Source of the DNA: Latrodectus hesperus
Taxonomy: Eukaryota > Arthropoda > Arachnida > Araneae > Theridiidae
NCBI GenBank assembly: GCA_037975125.1
Contig: CM075851.1
Span: 122,074,464 to 122,138,463, forward strand
Direction of reading: 5' to 3'
Length of the DNA stretch: 64,000 bases
Below, piece by piece: positions 58,789 through 64,000 of this stretch (within the stretch, counting starts at the first letter, position 1; every line of letters begins with the position of its first letter). The notes beneath the pieces are model-generated. The model did no database searches and was not told the origin of the DNA. It saw only the letters and a program-made list of their open reading frames with translations. Both the position numbers and the translations under genes were made by a program.

Positions 58789-64000
<5,212 letters not shown>

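Overview
The window is AT-rich animal nuclear DNA: small exons with canonical GT/AG introns, long (TA)n arrays, and many decayed transposons and SINEs. The RNase H LINE, the tRNA-derived SINE families and the gene content resemble those of spider genomes, so an arachnid is the best guess. This is inferred from sequence character and was not searched. I see no bacterial, organellar or viral gene.

Layout. (1) 1-15.6 kb: the last seven coding exons of an SSUH2-like gene (+ strand; DnaJ-type CxxCxGxG zinc motifs). An 11-bp-TSD, 5'-truncated RTE-type LINE sits in one intron. The final exon carries a 1-nt frameshift that removes the conserved C-terminus. (2) 15.6-25.3 kb: about 10 kb of intergenic DNA with nothing recognisable. 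(3) 25.3-37.9 kb: a repeat-rich stretch with tRNA-derived SINEs, (TA)n arrays, a Tc1/mariner relic, and a 3' LINE fragment with an RNase H domain. That fragment has a 14-bp TSD and was later split by a SINE with its own 14-bp TSD. (4) 37.9-42.45 kb: an old BED-finger hAT transposon, with matching TIRs and an 8-bp TSD, that contains a nested Tc1-like element and an internal 338-bp tandem duplication. (5) 43-47 kb: a pogo/Tigger-like element and more SINEs. (6) 50.6-52.3 kb: an intact single-exon ankyrin-repeat gene on the - strand (575 aa), with a SINE just upstream of its start. (7) 52.8-58.7 kb: intergenic DNA with hairpins and one unexplained ORF. (8) 58.8-64 kb: the 5' end of a second SSUH2-like gene (+ strand), running off the right edge. 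Its introns hold a (TA)67 array touching an acceptor, a TIR-bearing MITE candidate and a second Tigger fragment.

The two SSUH2-like genes are in tandem and share an intron boundary, which points to local duplication. Only the ankyrin gene is complete in the window. I found no clearly new multi-gene system. The best leads are the SSUH2 frameshift, the dated nested transposons, the MITE candidate and the uncharacterised C-terminal half of the ankyrin protein.
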